A stretch of 64,000 nucleotides of DNA from Chloranthus sessilifolius (GCA_021018995.1 CM037586.1:3694328-3758327), one strand, 5' to 3'; positions 24,058-35,689 are shown, counted from the first letter of the stretch. Notes: generated by a model not told the origin, from the letters alone. Numbers and translations are program-made.

Positions 24058-24704
24058 GTAACCCTTTATTCCCATTCCTTTTTCTTATTGTTGAGGAAAA
24101 CCTTAGTACGATGATGCAAAGAGCGGGGAGTCTTGGTCTTGTTAGAGGGTTTAAAGCATCCAGGAATGGATGAAAATAAATCACTTACAATATGCGGATG
24201 TTACAAATCTTTTCATAAATGACACTGTAGACAATCTTCATAGGGTTAAAAACATTCTTCTTTGCTTTGAGCATGAATGATGCTATGATCAATAATGGGG
24301 CTAGAGAAATGGGCTGCAAGGCGGTTCCCTTCCATTTACGTATTTAATTGATTGTATGAAGAAAAAGCATGATGGAGGTAAGGACATACTACTAACTTTT
24401 TTGAGTAGGATTCTCTCTTCCCATTTGTTTCATGCCATTGTACAATTATCTCACATGAGTAAGTAAAAAAATTGGAACAACTTCAAAGGAACTTTTTGTA
24501 GGGATCTGACTTGAAATCGAATCCTACCCTTGTCGATTGGAGATTCATGTAGAAGAAAAGAGGACTTAGGGGCCAGTATTATTAATCTCAAATTTTTTAA
24601 TACGACGCCGTTGGATATTTATAGTCAACACCATAACCCATCTTTGGGCTTCTATAAAAATAGGGTTGGACCTTTGATCACACGTATCTTGAGGCAATAG
24701 GAAG

Positions 24705-25055
24705 CAATTAGTTTCCTAATAGAAGTGATAAGTCTTCAGTCTCTTTTCTTGATGGGATTAGGAAAGTGAGGTGACTATTTAAGGAGACCACCGTCCCCTC
24801 TTCCTCTTAACCTAGCCTATTCCCATCTAGAAGAAATCTAGAGAAGATGAGAGGTAATGTGGACTCGGATTCTCTGACGGAGACAATTAGTTTCCTAATA
24901 GAAGTGATAAGTCTTCAGTCTCTTTCCTTGATGGGGTTACGAAAGCGAGGCGATTATTTAAAGAGATCATCGTCCCCTCTTTCTCTTAACCTAGTCTATT
25001 CCCATCTAGAGGAAACCTAAAGAAAATGAGAGATAATGACGGAGATCATTGGTTC
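24705..25055 (+). repeat. 179-bp tandem duplication in the L1 relic
   Basis: The block starting CAATTAGTTTCCTAATAGAA occurs at 24705 and again at 24884, and both copies continue through GATAAGTCTTCAGTCTCTTT and CTTAACCTAG. The copies differ at a modest number of positions. The function of the unit is not recognised. Confidence 0.8.
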
Positions 25056-25349
25056 GTCGACCCTAAAGACATGCAAGGTACGCGTTTTACATTTTATTTG
25101 ATTATGTGAAAAGAACCTAGATTCATAAAAATTCCAACATGCGCTTCTTGTCAAATGGCATTGGCTCAATTAGAAAAGGATGCTCTTTCATTTGGAGACA
25201 TGTACTCCTAGAGGAGTAAGAGAATAATGGAAGTTTATGGGATATTAAACCGACGGAAGGCATTTCTGGGTTAGGATTTGGAAATCCAATTCCAAATATA
25301 CTCATATTTTCAAATTTAAGTCAGAATATTAGTGGGAGATGGTATGGAT

Positions 25350-25608
25350 AAAGGTGTCAAAATCGTTATCGGATCAATACGACTCGGCCAATACGTATCG
25401 GCCTATTTAAAAAAATATAAAATAGAAAATAGAGGAATCAGCCAAAACCGATACTGTATCGGCCGATACCTGATATGTATCGACCGATACGGGCTTGTAT
25501 TGACCGATACCGATACCAATATGTATCGGGGCCGATACGTATCGGTCTGCCGAGAAATCGATATGTATCGCCGTTATGTATCGGTATCGGCCGATTTTTG
25601 ATACCATG
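25350..25608. mobile_element. hAT MITE of the ATACGTATCGG family
   Basis: The ends AAAGGTGTCAAAATCG and CGATTTTTGATACCATG are inverted. The flanks are GTATGGAT (25342-25349) and GTATAGAT (25609-25616), 7 of 8 bases alike. The body is almost entirely repeats of CGATACGTATCGG-like motifs in both orientations. It is inserted in the L1 relic and non-coding. Confidence 0.82.
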
Positions 25609-25902
25609 GTATAGATACATACTTTTGGAATGACGTTTGGCTTGGCAAAAATATTCTAATATCAAGATCTCCATCAAAATTTTAAAGTGACGGTTTCTAA
25701 GTTTTCCACAATGAAATGGGCTGAATTCTCAGTTTCAAATGGGCGGTTACGTGGGATCTCTCCATTACGAGAAGATTGCACGATTTTGAGATAAGCGAGG
25801 TTTGATCTCATTTAGGTGAACTGCAAGGGTTCAATTTTTCTCATTTTTCTAACAGGGATAATACTCTTAATTAGAAGTGTAATTCCTTTGGAAATTCACA
25901 AT

Positions 25903-26189
25903 TTTTTTTTTTTTGATAATTCTCGGAGATTTATTAAAAGCGCAAAAAGAGGAAAAAATAAGGGGGGAAGGCAAGAGGGGAGATGACCAAGAAACTCATC
26001 AGCTCGCAAGCCTGCCTAAGCCCAAACATCCGAAAATACAAACAAGACCAATCCCAATCGCCCAAAACCGAAAAACCTTGACCCAATACACCCAGAAGAA
26101 ACCAAAGAGAGCCAAAGACCTGGTACCCCAGGGCAAGAGAACTATCACCTTGAGATTCTATCCCTTGGCGTCAATTGAGTATAATTAAA
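25903..26189 (-). mobile_element. 3' end of a second LINE, minus strand
   Basis: A 14-base T run followed by GATAATTCTCGGAGATTTAT is the complement of a LINE tail. The same T(n)GATAATT start is seen at 37349 on an L1 with coding sequence. It is a short 5'-truncated copy inserted into the older L1. No target duplication was confirmed. Confidence 0.55.
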
Positions 26190-26312
26190 TCAATTAGAGG
26201 GCTATCTCAAGGATTCCAACAGATTTCTCTCTCGTATTAGTAGTCATACTAATAAATGTGCTGATTTTCTTTCTGTTTTAGGTTTAGATTCTAGTTCTAT
26301 TGTTATTTGTTA

Positions 26313-26858
26313 AATGACACTAGGCTTTTCTTAGAAAAGTTCTGAATCCTGACAACTCAGAATCCTACTGATTCTTAGCAGACTCTGATTCATGTTTTTT
26401 ATCATAATTGTTCTTAAATTGCCTTGATTCCTGGTTTTTATTAGAAAAACTAATTTCTCAATCGTTCTTAAGTTTTTCTCTGAAAAGCTCAGAATTGGAT
26501 GAATTTGTGGTTGTGCCACCATCATACGAATGTTAATCATCGGACTACTCGTCGTACTCGAATTTGGCTAAAAAATTTCGGGTGACCAATCCATGTGAGG
26601 TTGAACTCATGTGATGGATTTATTTTTGGATATTATTTCTTGAGACATACTTATAACACAAAAAACTATCGTCATACGAATGTTAGAAGCCCTCCTCCTC
26701 CTCCATCTCGGTAGTAAATTGGCCCTCCGCCCAGCTCAATGATTAGGTTGGCTAGGCCCATCTAGTATTCTTATCAATATGGCCAGATGCCGATGTGTGT
26801 CGGTATCAGCTGATACTTTTAAGTTTTCGTTTGACTAATAATCATGTAGATCGATTAT
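26313..26858. other. Spacer, nothing recognised
   Basis: AT-rich DNA with partial inverted similarity around TTCTGAATCCTGACAACTCA. A short CGATACC-family scrap (ATGTGTGTCGGTATCAGC) lies near 26792. No gene is seen. Confidence 0.5.
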
Positions 26859-26866
26859 CTTCTAGC

Positions 26867-27194
26867 TAGGGATGCAGGTTTGGTGTACCGAACTAAACCG
26901 AACCCGATTTTTTCGATGTTCGGTTCGGTACACCCCAAATCGAAACCGAACCGAAGCCCATTCGGTTCGGTTCAATTTAGGTAAAAAACCTATTTTTAGG
27001 ATATTTTTTTTTGATTTTTTGATTTTTTCTTGTTCTTTTTTGGTTTACTCACCCTACTCCCTCTATTTTCGGTTTCAAGCCATCCAAACCAAAACTGAAC
27101 CGAATTGGGGTTCGGTTCGGTTTGTGTCGAGTTTCGGTGCGGTTCAGTTCCCTCGATTTTCAGTTCGGTGTTTGGTTCAAGACTTGCATCCCTA
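26867..27194. mobile_element. hAT MITE of the CCGAACCGAA family
   Basis: The termini TAGGGATGCAGG and ACTTGCATCCCTA are inverted. The 8-bp flanks are CTTCTAGC (26859-26866) and CTTCCAGC (27195-27202), one difference. Inner arms repeat AACCGAACCGAA and TTCGGTTCGGTT. The plus-strand reading frame across it is a by-product of the repeats. Confidence 0.85.
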
Positions 27195-27825
27195 CTTCCA
27201 GCACACAAATGCAATTATAAGTTCATTAAGTTCTAAGACGATGTGTCTTAAACATTAAGATACCACCAGATTCAACCCTTTCTCATTGGATAGCCGCCTA
27301 TAAGCTTAGTGTTTTATCACAAACATCTGATGTGCAGATGTGGTACCTTTAGTTTCATCATAATTGATTTATTTTCATTGGAAAACTAGCAGATATTGCG
27401 AAAAAACGTAGTAACCAAGTGATCCAACCATTAAAAATAAAAATAAAAAAAGTAATTATGTCAGAATCAACATTGAACCCAATTTCGATCCAAGACAAAG
27501 CATGAGAAAAACTTATGCTTATGAGTAGGATTTTGGTTTTGTAATTCTTTACAATGATCACATGGGATTCTGTATAATTTGTAGAAATATTGATTGACAA
27601 AGCATAAATTGATTTTGGGCTTGTAATTATTCAAAAATAATCTCATGGGCTTCTCTATAATTTCAAGAGAAATTGTTAATAAGCTTTATGTTTCAAATTC
27701 CTACAGTTAATGGAACTAAAAATCTCTTCTTAACTACTAATGCAAGAACCTTGTTAATGAAATGAACAAGAGATACTTAAGAACCATTATAATCAACAAA
27801 ATAATCAAGAGAAAGCTATCAATAG

Positions 27826-27868
<43 letters not shown>

Positions 27869-29430
27869 CTTTTCGATTTGCAGAGATTTCTTTGTAGCCG
27901 TTGTAATGGTACAGAGTAATAAAAGTTCCAACCCAGTGTATAGCTTGGGAGAAGTATACACAACATACCTCACTTCCTGAGCTTTCCTGAGCAAATAACT
28001 CAAAAAAGGAAATGTCAACTTTAACAGAAAACGGCCTCAAAACTCAGAAAGGTAGCCAAACTCCCGAACAACAGAAATGGCTTTTCTGAGTTTTTTTATG
28101 CACTTTCTGAGTTCTAAACTCTGAATCCGAGCGATTCTCCACTCTCGAACGGGGCTTAAGATATGGGACCAAGCAATCCATCCTAGTAACCTCTACGGAC
28201 AAACCACCGCAAACCCAAGTTTAAGTACAAAGTTGAAGCCCTCCCTGACACCAATTGATTTTAGGTGAACTGGTGGGAACTGGGATTTATAGACATAGTG
28301 TAGATGCGCTTCCCCCTTCTATTTCCTCTATCTTGAGAGATGCTATGGCTGATTTAAACTCTCTCTATTAAGAAGGAAGCTGGTCCCCTACTACGTGGTT
28401 AGCTGTGCGCCATGTGGCACCTAATCCAAGGATTGTGTGCGACTGCAACTTGTCTAAGGTCAACAGGGTACTATCTAAAAGAGTTTGAAAAAAAAAAAAA
28501 GTATTTTTCCACCATTGAATAACATGTCAAAGTTAGAAACATTCAATGCACCATACTTGATGAGTGTCCTACAATATTTAACCTGTGATTTAGAGGGCAA
28601 AATAGTCATTTTCAATTTGTTTTCCTAAAACCTACAGAGCAGATGAACGAACCTATTTGGGAGCGGGTAGCATTTTGGACAAGCCATGTGGCAGCCCAAA
28701 TGCGCCACATAGTACGGTTCAAACCCTGGGACTCAGTCCTAGGGATCCATATTCGCTCTAAGAAATAGAAGTCGATCCTCATACCTATTACAACGCACAG
28801 ACTAGTTAAACCGACTGTTCTAATATATATTTTTTGCAATAACGCCTAATTTGAATAAGTAGATTAAAAAATATGAGCACTTCTCTTAATATAAGAAAAA
28901 ATTCATTCTACCCCTAGCAAACTAGGTTCGCTTGGCTTTGGTGAACCATAATTTTTGACAAATTTGAGCCCAACGAACTAGCAAATCTGGTAACATTGCT
29001 CAAGCCGACCCAACCCCAATTTTTATACTTTTTACTTATAAAATATCGGATCGGGTTCATGTTCAAATTCTGATACTTGAGAGGTATGTCTTTATGAACA
29101 TGTAGGTGATCATGACGATCACTTGAAGGAACGCTCCTGCTGGTAGAATCCTTCATAAGGACAATAACTTTTTCTTATGGAGTTACTGGCAGTAATTTTC
29201 ATACGCTTAAGAATAAAAGGGAATTAATTTGAAAAAAAGATGATGGTAATAATAGAGTCGGTATTAGGTACCCTACCCGAATGCGAGCCTTGGCACTCGG
29301 GTCAATTTCCGTCCTACAACCTTTGGGAATGCATGGATATTGTTGAGAGCCAAATAAATGAAAGGTCAAACTGTGCTTGCACTGATTTGCGTGTTCATAA
29401 ATGATTGGGCACTTCCCAAGGTCAAAAGTG
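27195..29430. other. Spacer with a GA microsatellite, no gene recognised
   Basis: A (GA)n run sits at 27830-27866. 28250-28490 reads for some distance without stops on the plus strand (for example SISSILRDAMADLNSLY and TTWLAVRHVAPNPRIVCD), but I recognise no family. An A-run follows at 28489. Nothing else can be supported. Confidence 0.45.
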
Positions 29431-29479
29431 CACTTGCACTAATATCTGGATATTATGAAGAAATGAAAGTATCACGTGC

Positions 29480-29608
29480 CTTAACTTCAATTATATCTTT
29501 GGAGATATGATGGATCCAGCCATTTAAGTGTTCTTATTGAAGGGGAGGTATGCCCGCACAATTCTTGGGAGCATTTTTTATATTAAAAAATGTATTGGAA
29601 ACCCTAGA

Positions 29609-29657
<49 letters not shown>

Positions 29658-30270
29658 AAATTTATTTATTTATTTTTCCTTTTAAAAAAACCAAAAGATT
29701 GTATTATATTATTGCGAACTCATCACTAAAATTGTTCATCCCCACCCCATGGAAGTAGGCAATCTTATAGAACTATGTGAATCTTTGTCTCTTGTATGTG
29801 GATTGATTTTGATTATTCTTTTTCTCACTTTTAAGTTATTGTTTGAGATGTTGTTTATGACCTTAACTTCATATGTATCTTTGGAGGTATGATGGACTCA
29901 GGTGTTTTTATTGGGCCAAGGGTTCAGGGGTCCATAGGCCCCCGACGGGTTTGGAGGGCCGGGAGTAAGCTCCTGAAGGGATTCATGCTGGTATTGGGTC
30001 ATTTTCAATATTAGAAAATGCATTGGAAGCCCTAGCTAGGTTCTATATATTTTATCTCTCCGGAAAATCCTAAATTTGTTGTTGTGGTTTTGAGAATCAT
30101 CAATTACAACTATTCAACACTACCCAGGTATGTAGGCAATTTTTTTGAATCACGTAAATTTTATCTCTTATGTGATTGAATCCATTTCTCATTTTTTCTT
30201 TCTTCTATATTATTTGTTTCAGCGTCCATCGTGTGGATCGTCAGTAAATTTGGGTGCTTCCGCACAACGT
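29480..30270 (+). repeat. Duplicated copia-type LTR fragments
   Basis: Fossil. A block with TTGGAGATATGATGGA, a TTGGAAACCCTAG-like stretch and GTAGGCAAT occurs at about 29495-29800 and again, diverged, at about 29880-30260. The second ends GGTGCTTCCGCACAAC, like the copia LTR end at 3471-3484. (CT)n(TA)n microsatellites sit at 29610-29658. No internal genes remain. Confidence 0.5.
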
Positions 30271-30596
30271 GTGCACTCATTGACTTGATCGTAGTGATAC
30301 TTGGGTGCTTCCGGGGACACTTAAGATTTGTGTAGGAGCAAAATGAATTGCATGGATTTATATCTAAAAAGTGATGGTCTTCAGATGCACATAAATTACA
30401 GCAGTCCTTAGACTTCATATGAGCATGCTCATGTCAAAGAATATAAAGCTGATCATTACCAAAGGAAGCTACCTAGTTTATCTATGACCATACAATGGAG
30501 CTAACAGATCACAGATATCAGAAATCATTATGTGATTTAGGTTCCTTTATTTTTCAACCCAGAATTCTTCCTTCTCAACCCAGATTTCAGATGCTT
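30271..30596. other. Spacer, nothing recognised
   Basis: It holds a second GGGTGCTTCCG near 30303, possibly a duplicated LTR edge. Otherwise nothing is seen. Confidence 0.4.
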
Positions 30597-30925
30597 AAAC
30601 AATTGGCTGCTTTAAATCGGATGAGGGAGATCATTTAATTTTCTACCCAATCTTTCACATAATAGATCTGGAGATCATAGGCCTACCAATAGACAATCAA
30701 ATTTGATTCCACATAGCACACATATCGAAAAGTGATCTAAGAACGACGCTTGATGTAGATTACGATCATGTTCACTTTTAGGATGTGTTCCATGTCGAAT
30801 CAAAATCAGGCCGTCTGGTGGTAGCCCATGATCTTAAGATCCATTGTGTGCAAGATAAGGGGAAAAGAACAATCTTCATCGCTTGATTCAAACAGTCAAC
30901 ATTTTAAGCATGTGAAACCCGAGTT
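30597..30925. repeat. Foldback family copy F6
   Basis: Both arms are present around a centre near 30755 (left CACATAATAGATCTGGAGAT, right TCTTAAGATCCATTGTGTG). It is diverged from F3 and no clear target duplication was found. Confidence 0.7.
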
Positions 30926-31049
30926 GAGATTGAAGGTATCCAAGATTTTAAATGAAGGTATTGGAGATTTTATAACATGTGAGTCAGCAAAAAGTATTGG
31001 GTATTAGTAAACTTCGAGATGTGGTACTGGCTCTCTTACCATTTATTAA

Positions 31050-31313
31050 GGTGTTTGGGTTAGCTTTTATAAGAGCAAAAGCAGCTCTCTGCCTGCTCTT
31101 TGTCAGAGCAGCACTTTGCCTGCTCTCTGTCAGAGCAGATAAAATCTACTCCAATAGAGAATAGACAAAGAGCAATTTTATCACTTAAAACAGCTCTCCG
31201 CCAGAGCAAATAAGGCGAGGAGCTGTGTTACCAAACATGAAAGCAGTTCTCTGCCGTAGCCAAAGAGCAAAAGAGCTGGTCTTTACTCTAAAAGAGCTAA
31301 CCCAAACACAGGC
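31050..31313. mobile_element. Tourist-like (PIF/Harbinger) MITE
   Basis: The termini GGTGTTTGGGTTAGCT and AGCTAACCCAAACACAGGC are inverted. TAA flanks both sides (31047-31049 and 31314-31316). A TAA duplication with a GG..TGTTTGG end is characteristic of Tourist MITEs. The interior repeats GCTCTCTGYCAGAGC motifs. Confidence 0.78.
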
Positions 31314-31550
31314 TAAAGACTTAACGAAACACCAAAAAGCACCTAGGTATTAATGGAGCAAAAAGTTAAGCCCTGTTTCCTAGAGACCATAACAAAGTAT
31401 TGAAAAGCTATGATGCCATTGCATACTATAAAGAAGTTTCATCAATCTTTTCCTCATCAGTTTAGTCCAGCTTCACCTGGTACTTGTGATGTGCAGGTAT
31501 CGCACATGCCCGGGGACTTAGTTGGGTGCTCTAAGAGGGCCGGATACCCC

Positions 31551-31700
31551 CACTACAAAAATAAGGTATTTCAGCGATATTTGTTGTTAAGGCAGTTTTT
31601 TATAACGGTATGATTAATAGCGGCAGTTTTTGATAGTGAAAAGACTAATAGCAGCAATTTTGTTAAAAGAACTGCCCCTATTAATATATTTTTTGTAATG
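31551..31700. mobile_element. CACTA-type MITE
   Basis: It starts CACTACAAAAAT and ends ATTTTTTGTAATG, with CCC on both sides (31548-31550, 31701-31703). CACTACAAAA termini and a 3-bp target duplication define the CACTA superfamily. The interior has GCGGCAGTTTTTGATAG and an inverted GCAATTTTGTTAAAAGAACTGCC-like arm. It is 150 bp and non-coding. Confidence 0.78.
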
Positions 31701-31960
31701 CCCGTCATCAAAAGAAACAGAAAAAAATGTCTTTATGCCATCAAATATTAACCACATTGCACTAATTGCTTGGTGGGCAAGAGATTCACCCGCATTCCAT
31801 TGCGGGAGCTGTCGTTGAAGCATAGAATCTATACTATGTTCTTCACTTTCTAAAATAATGCACTTATACCATTAAGTAGAGAGAGAGAGAGAGAGAGGGA
31901 GAGGGGGGGGGAGAGAGCTAGAGATTCAAGAATTTTTACTGCACTGAGAGGACCTAGAAT
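31701..31960. other. Spacer with GA-rich microsatellite
   Basis: (GA)n with interspersed G runs at 31878-31917. Nothing else is recognised. Confidence 0.5.
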
Positions 31961-32780
31961 CAAGGTATCAAAATCGGTATAGGTTTGTCCAAGACCGATA
32001 CGATACGGATATGTATCGGTAGATACCAATACATTATTAGAGAATCATGAGATCCCAGATTACAAAATATTAGTGATTCTATTGTCAACAAAGTTCACTC
32101 CTTATCTATAAATTGATGATTGAAACCACCTTCCTAAAGATCTGGTCAAAGGAGTCCAAGGCTTATCTCAGTAAGGTTCAACTCCTATTCACAAGGAAGT
32201 ACTGTGGCCTCATTCCATTCATCAACGTTGTTTTATGCTTTAAATATATTGAATATTTGTTAATTATAACTGATCTCACAAAATCAGGAGAATCTATTGT
32301 TTGTAAAATTATATAGATGGAACAACGGATCACTCTCATCTCATGTTGAGATAGAGTTTCTCAATATTCTTAATGGTACTAGAGACTTAACGTGAGTTAG
32401 AGTTTTCGCCAAAAACTGTGGCTAATACTCTTGCTGCTAATAGTCTTAATTTTTTATTAATTATACTAATTTTTTAGAGCAAAAAACTGCCTCTAATAGT
32501 ACCCTTATCCACCTACACAAAGTGTCACAAACTTCGTCACTTTGAAACTTACCTCCAGAAACTACCGAACGTGGTGTACCCAAATCACGTATCTCATCGA
32601 ATGTGAGGATTTGGTTGATTTTATCAACTCATCTCATGTTGAGACAGAGTTTCTCAATATTCTTTATATGTATGGGCCTATTTTTTTTTTAAAAAGGAAA
32701 AAGTTTATGTCTCAGCAGAAGTCGAGACACATCGGCTGATATCCGATACGTATCGGTATCGACTAATTTTTAATACATTG
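31961..32780. mobile_element. ATACGTATCGG-family hAT element with internal cargo
   Basis: The left end CAAGGTATCAAAATCGG and right end CGACTAATTTTTAATACATTG are inverted. The flanks CCTAGAAT (31953-31960) and TTTAGAAT (32781-32788) agree at 6 of 8 bases. Unlike its roughly 260-270-bp relatives it holds about 700 bp of unrelated sequence (32035-32735), including a copia gag scrap. Capture and secondary insertion are both possible. Confidence 0.55.
32520..32670 (+). pseudogene. Copia gag fragment inside a MITE
   Basis: Fossil scrap. KLTSRNYRTWCTQITYLIEC followed by EDLVDFI matches the N-terminal gag pattern (KLxxxNYxxW...) of plant copia elements. Only this portion is present. The CATCTCATGTTGAGA block at its end repeats one at 32337-32351. 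Confidence 0.55.
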
Positions 32781-32788
32781 TTTAGAAT

Positions 32789-33245
32789 AACTACGTACAT
32801 GAAAGATTAAATGTGAAGATGAAAGCCATTTCCCAAAGCCCATTATTTATGAACCAAAAAAAAAAATGAGAGGTTCAAAATGGGTATCTCCAGAGCTTGC
32901 AAACTAAGTAAATCATTTAAAATTCTCAAAAAATTAATCATTGACAAAATTCTGCCCCAGTAGAATTCCCCTGAAATTCATAGATGATAGGGATGACATT
33001 TCAATAGGTGAAAATGCCTGATAAACTGAAAGACAAAACAAATAGTAATGAGAACTAAACTGCCATAAGAAATGTGGCACTTTAGCCAAAAATGACTACT
33101 TTTAAACAGTTTTAAATTATTATCTCATGCTCCAAAATTTCTGCCGACGATCGATATATAATTTGAAATTTTGATCCTTGTATTATCCATTAGAAAGGGA
33201 TAATGGACGACATAAACACAACCAAAATAGTGTTTAAATGATTTT
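32789..33245. other. Spacer, nothing recognised
   Basis: AT-rich DNA without supported features. A T(13)GATAAGG motif at its end is like LINE tails but has no LINE body. Confidence 0.4.
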
Positions 33246-33249
33246 TTTT

Positions 33250-33605
33250 TTTTTGATAAGGTGTTTAAATGATCTTATACCATTAAAATTATACTTTTTA
33301 TCTCACACTATTGAAGTGTGATTTTTCATTATTATATGTGGCAGTGGCACGCAAGTGTAATCAATTTGAATTGTCTATGTGGCAATCTATCATTGACCAT
33401 ATCTCAGCCGGAAGATACATGCGATAAGTGGATGTAAACCAGCCGGTTTATGAACTTTAATATAATCCATTAAAATTAAAAACAACGGTTGATATTATAG
33501 TCTACAGATTAGATGATATAAAATCTCCATAAAACACCAATTTTGGCTTGTTGCATTTCAATCTATGATCTATTCCTTTGACGGCACGAGATCACCCACA
33601 TATTA
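33250..33605. repeat. Dispersed palindromic repeat Q, copy 1
   Basis: It begins GGTGTTTAAATGATCTTATA and shares block order with 35333-35677 (TTTTTATCTCACA, GTGGCAATCTAT, TTGATATTATAGTC, CTATGATCTAT). It is non-coding. The class is unknown. Confidence 0.6.
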
Positions 33606-33639
33606 AACCATTGATGGTATAAAATTTTTAACTGCCTTG

Positions 33640-33915
33640 AACAACATAATGGCATACTGGAGATCGTTTTTCAGCCCGATCTTCTACACAATAGTTCTTA
33701 AGATCGTGGCCCACCTATCTGACCATCAGATGTTGGTTATACATGGCGCACATTTTCAAAAGTGACAGCGATTAGGGCATACCATGAGATGGGTTCTCGG
33801 GTAATATTTGATTGTCTGTTAGGTTGCCCAAGATCTATTATGTGAAAGAATGGGAGGAAAAATGATCTCCATCGTCCAATTCAAAATAATCAATAATTTC
33901 AATGGTGGAAACACT
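33640..33915. repeat. Foldback family copy F7
   Basis: CCCGATCTTCTACACAATAG in the left arm and CAAGATCTATTATGTGAAAG in the right arm. The centre is near 33780. It directly follows repeat Q. Confidence 0.65.
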
Positions 33916-34121
33916 TGGTTATACTGTGCATTGCCTCATACCGTATACTAGCAGTGCAAATGCAAAGACAACTAAACGAAATCAACGAAGTTGCCTGCCA
34001 GTGCTAGCTAATAAGTTTTGTTACATTTTCAAGTGGGAGATACTTATTTTACATCCCACCCAATTTAGTCATTCTAGGTTGGGCTATAAACTGGCGTAAG
34101 GTGAGTTGGTTGAGCCCTAAC

Positions 34122-34396
34122 CAAGGTAATAAACTTGGTATCGGAATCGGGTAGCGGTCCTACAAGGACCGATACCTATCGGCATTGCCCGATTTTATTT
34201 TTTTTATAATAAAAATAAGAATATAGGTATCGACCGATACCGGATACGTATCGGATGATCCGATATGGGCCCATATCGGCCGATACCAAGTTGGATACTC
34301 GATCCGTATCGGCGCCGATACATATCGGTTTGCCGAAAAACCGATACGTATAGCCAATAGGGCCAATACGTGTATCAGCCAATATTTGATACCTTG
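34122..34396. mobile_element. hAT MITE of the ATACGTATCGG family, perfect flanks
   Basis: The octamer GCCCTAAC is identical at 34114-34121 and 34397-34404. The ends CAAGGTAAT and TGATACCTTG are inverted. The body repeats CCGATACGTATCGG-like motifs on both strands. This is the best-defined copy of this family in the window. Confidence 0.9.
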
Positions 34397-34439
34397 GCCC
34401 TAACCCTACTCTAAGTAGGTACTAGCATATAGAATCTGG

Positions 34440-35115
34440 ACAGGGCTATCAACAGGTCAGGTCCAGTCGGGCAGGGCTATCAACGGGTCGAGTCCAGTAG
34501 GGCCAACATTTTAGTTGCCCAATTAAAAATGGCATACGCCATTCGACCCCAACAACAACAAAGTAATCTATTTATTTATCAAACGGCCAACCCATGGAAA
34601 TTAAGGAAGGACCAGAAAAACAAAAAAATAAAAACCTCCCATAAGTTTCGTCAAATAAGGCCTTATAGTAACATTTATAAAATCCGGCTCTACTTTTTGG
34701 ATATGAGATGATAAACTATATAAGGTATCTCAACTAAATATTGTTTAGACTTCAAGGCAATTTCTCTTGGATTATTACCATGCTTAGATTAAAATTAATT
34801 TAGTGATTCAATTAATTAGTAACAACAAGGGTCCCTCCCTTTCTTTTCTTTTTTTAATGATCAAAGTCTCTCCTTTTCTAACATAACTTATTGACGGAAA
34901 ATAAAAGATCTTAATTAGGAGAAAAATTCAAAATATTGAATTTTGTTTCGGTTTCGTACCGGACCGAAACTGAAATTTTGAACCAAGATTTTCCCCTTAG
35001 TATATTCTTAGACCAAAATTTTAGGATTTTGGTTTTGTTTCGGTGGAGACCAAAATTGAAACATTTCAGCCGAAATCTTCAAATACCCGCCGAAATTTTG
35101 AACTATGGTTAGGAA
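34440..35115. repeat. Eroded hAT MITE scraps
   Basis: 34440-34510 carries two partial copies of the CAGGGCTATCAAC terminus of the element at 4223. 34925-35115 is a worn copy of the CCGAAATTTTGA family, starting near TTCAAAATATTGAATTTTG and ending GCCGAAATTTTGAACTATGG. Nothing is recognised between them. Confidence 0.5.
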
Positions 35116-35332
35116 GGCTTTATGACCCTTTGAAAAGGATTCAAACGAAAGCAACTAAACAAAAAAATTGGCCAACTTTGAAATTTGAAAGTCTTGTAGT
35201 CTTTTTTACGAAATCCCGGGCCAAAAAACTGTGTAATATCTTACCGAATTGACCTGCCAATCTCATATAAAAAGCGTGTATTACGGGTGATCATGGACTT
35301 TTTTTTTCAAAAGGGATGATGGCGTTTAAATA

Positions 35333-35677
35333 ATCTTACACCATTAAAATGTCACTTTTTATCTCACATCATTAAAGCGTGATTTATCTTCATGCCATGT
35401 GACATATATCCACGATCAATCTAAATTGCCCAAAGTGGCAATCTATTATTGGAATATGTCTCAGGCTAATGAAACATGTCCATAAGTGGATATAAAGTTA
35501 GAAACCATCCGATTGACCAACTTTTATATCAGCAACAAATACTGAGAACAACCTTTGATATTATAGTCAACAAATCGGATGGTTTAAAACTCCCTAAAAC
35601 ACTATATTTGCTTGGTGCACTTTAACCTATGATCTATCCCTTTGATGATTTGATGGTGGAAGATCATTTACACAGTA
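35333..35677. repeat. Dispersed palindromic repeat Q, copy 2
   Basis: Left end GCGTTTAAATAATCTTACAC and right end GATGGTGGAAGATCATTTAC are inverted relatives. It matches copy 1 in block order and is non-coding. Confidence 0.6.
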
Positions 35678-35689
35678 GTTTTGGTGTTT

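Larger units (their letters stand above)
22356..26312 (+). pseudogene. L1 LINE ORF2 relic (RT, zf-RVT, RNase H tail)
   Basis: A plant L1 element, heavily mutated and split. 22370-22554 encodes VNIEKTYDNVDWGFLFY, RMRFGAKWISWIKGCLSS and GSRQGD of reverse transcriptase. After the insertion 22555-24057 it resumes with PLFPFLFLIVEENLS, and around 24300-24590 with GLPLCMKKKHDGGKD-like and RRKEDLGASIINLKFF blocks. 25620-25900 has WNDVWLG and TWDLSITRRLHDFEISEV from the connecting region. 26190-26312 ends with SSHTNKCADFLSVLGLDSSS, an RNase H C-terminus, then TAA. Frames change repeatedly and several in-frame stops are present. The 5' end is missing at the copia LTR boundary. No poly(A) tail or target duplication is found. 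Confidence 0.8.

Noticed and set aside
25332-25677. Isoleucine/arginine/tyrosine-rich frames on both strands
   Set aside because: By-products of the CGATACGTATCGG reiteration in a MITE.
26872-27258. 128-codon plus-strand frame
   Set aside because: It runs through the motif repeats of a hAT MITE and has no coding signature.
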